Positions 4,838 to 5,940 of a DNA stretch of 5,940 nucleotides are shown here, in pieces. Within the stretch, counting starts at the first letter, position 1. Every line of letters starts with the position of its first letter. The DNA is taken from NCBI GenBank assembly GCA_025458755.1, contig JALORT010000215.1, forward strand, positions 1 to 5,940, read 5' to 3'. Source of the stretch: Methylotetracoccus sp. (GTDB lineage: Bacteria; Pseudomonadota; Gammaproteobacteria; Methylococcales; Methylococcaceae). Under the pieces are notes generated by a model. The model was given only the letters and a program-made list of their open reading frames with translations, made no database searches and was not told the origin of the DNA. Both the position numbers and the translations under genes were made by a program.

Positions 4838-5940
4838 ATCAACGCCCCGGGTCATGATCGTCTTGTTGTTTTTCCCTTTCCAGTTGACGATACACTCGGT
4901 TAGCGCATTGGTGTTGCCGCCTTTGGCGATGCGGATCTCGTAATCGATCAGGTCGGGAAGGGAATAGCCGCGGGGTGACAGGATGGTCTTGATCGCGTTG
5001 ATGAACGCATCGAAACCGCCATTGCCGTGGCCTTTCGCTGCAAACACTTCGCCGCGGAGTTCGACTTTGATCTCAGCCGTGGATTCTTCGTGCAGATTGC
5101 TGGTGACCGAACAGTCGAGGAGATCGATGTGTTTGTAATCCCGGCTCTCCATCGCATCGGCAATGATGAACGGCAGATCTTCCAACGTCATCAGATGCTT
5201 GGAATCACCGAGTTCGACGATCCTGGCCAGCACCTTGGCCTGATTTTCGGGGGAGAGCGACAGCCCTAAGGCTTCGAGATTCTTGGCGAGCGAGGCCTTG
5301 CCGCTCATCTTGCCGAGCGCATAGCGTCGGGTCCTCGAAAATCGCTCCGGACTCAACTTGCTTTCGTACAACCCTCCTTTACGGTCGCCGTCGGCGTGAA
5401 TGCCGGCCGTTTGGGTGAAGACATCGGCGCCGACGATCGGCGCATTCCCCGGGATCCATTTGCCCGAGAAATTCTCGACCATCCTGCTGACTCTGACGAT
5501 ATCCCGTTCATCGATCGAAAGCTCCATGTTCATCTTGTCCCGGAGCACGACAGCCACTTCGGCGAGTGAAACATTACCGGCGCGCTCGCCCAGGCAGTTG
5601 ACCGTGCAGTGGATGGAGCAGACACCGGCGCGAACCGCTGCCATCACATTGGCGATCGCCAGGCCATAATCATTGTGCGGGTGGAAATCGAACTGCAGGC
5701 CGGGATAACGTGCGATCATGTCCGCGAAGGCATCAAAGACTTCATCCGGCGACAGGACGCCGAGGGTATCCGGGAGCATGTAGTGGGTAATTCCAATGTC
5801 CCTGATGCCGTCCATCAGCTTGAACACATAGTCCGGGCTGTCCTTGTAGCCGTTCGACCAGTCTTCCAGATACACGTTGACGCGCAAACCGCGGGACAAA
5901 GCGTAATCCACCGTTTTGCGGATATTGGCGAGGTGCTGCT
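4817..5940 (-). CDS. Alpha-isopropylmalate synthase family protein (DRE-TIM metallolyase with LeuA dimer domain), partial
   Basis: The C-terminal part of an acyl-CoA/2-oxoacid condensing enzyme; the N-terminus, including the DRE motif, lies beyond the right edge. The frame stays open through 5940, and the GTG at 5911 is internal, inside the conserved run before VYLEDWSNG. Numbering from that GTG, the TIM-barrel half shows LPDT (46-49), the metal-binding HPHND (78-82) and the GER-GN signature (LGERAGN, 107-113). TQTAGIHADGD follows (167-176), typical of isopropylmalate and homocitrate synthases. A LeuA regulatory/dimerisation-type domain spans about 260-364 (LLDCSVTSN, FDAFINAIK, TRGVDSE). It would condense acetyl-CoA with a 2-oxoacid. 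The exact substrate (2-oxoisovalerate, pyruvate or another) is not decidable here, so I give no gene symbol. The protein stops soon after TRGVDSE, seemingly short of the usual final helix, at a TGA inside the DUF1840 gene. Confidence 0.92.
   Translation of the reverse strand, partial: QHLANIRKTVDYALSRGLRVNVYLEDWSNGYKDSPDYVFKLMDGIRDIGITHYMLPDTLGVLSPDEVFDAFADMIARYPGLQFDFHPHNDYGLAIANVMAAVRAGVCSIHCTVNCLGERAGNVSLAEVAVVLRDKMNMELSIDERDIVRVSRMVENFSGKWIPGNAPIVGADVFTQTAGIHADGDRKGGLYESKLSPERFSRTRRYALGKMSGKASLAKNLEALGLSLSPENQAKVLARIVELGDSKHLMTLEDLPFIIADAMESRDYKHIDLLDCSVTSNLHEESTAEIKVELRGEVFAAKGHGNGGFDAFINAIKTILSPRGYSLPDLIDYEIRIAKGGNTNALTECIVNWKGKNNKTIMTRGVDSELQRR

Noticed and set aside
1..5940. CRISPR array, transposase, phage or toxin-antitoxin genes
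   Set aside because: No regularly spaced repeats, no terminal inverted repeats and no matching protein motifs were seen; every supported gene has a housekeeping or common metabolic identity.

Overview
The window is GC-rich, gene-dense bacterial chromosome, most likely from a gammaproteobacterium. MetG resembles the enterobacterial enzyme along its whole length and has the same zinc-ligand spacing. The glutathione transferase is beta class, and a DUF1840 gene (a beta/gammaproteobacterial family) follows it. I cannot name the genus from sequence alone. I see no phage, insertion sequence, CRISPR, tRNA or rRNA. The content is mostly housekeeping, and I did not find a convincing new multi-gene system.

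Layout: (1) 3-257, + strand, the 3' end of a fatty acid hydroxylase/sterol desaturase family gene. (2) 258-600, a gap with two GC-rich stem-loops, a start-less open frame and a weak promoter candidate. (3) 601-2649, + strand, complete metG (methionyl-tRNA synthetase with the C-terminal tRNA-binding domain). (4) 2685-3569, - strand, prmC, the release-factor glutamine methyltransferase, convergent with metG across 35 bp. (5) 3570-3874, a divergent intergenic region holding two abutting 8-bp palindromes and a leader hairpin. (6) 3875-4486, + strand, a beta-class glutathione S-transferase, followed 15 bp later by (7) 4502-4837, + strand, a DUF1840 protein, probably in the same transcript. (8) 4817-5940, - strand, the C-terminal part of an alpha-isopropylmalate-synthase-family enzyme. 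It runs off the right edge and overlaps the DUF1840 gene tail-to-tail by 21 bp.

Functional links are loose. metG and prmC both serve translation (initiator and elongator Met-tRNA charging; release-factor methylation) but are transcribed towards each other. gst and the DUF1840 gene look like a two-gene operon. The isopropylmalate-synthase-like enzyme belongs to branched-chain or related 2-oxoacid elongation metabolism and appears unrelated to its neighbours. The points most worth a second look are the SD-less start of metG, the overlapping 3' ends at 4817-4837 with an apparently shortened enzyme C-terminus, the 7-C run inside the DUF1840 gene, and the unexplained 343-bp gap before metG.
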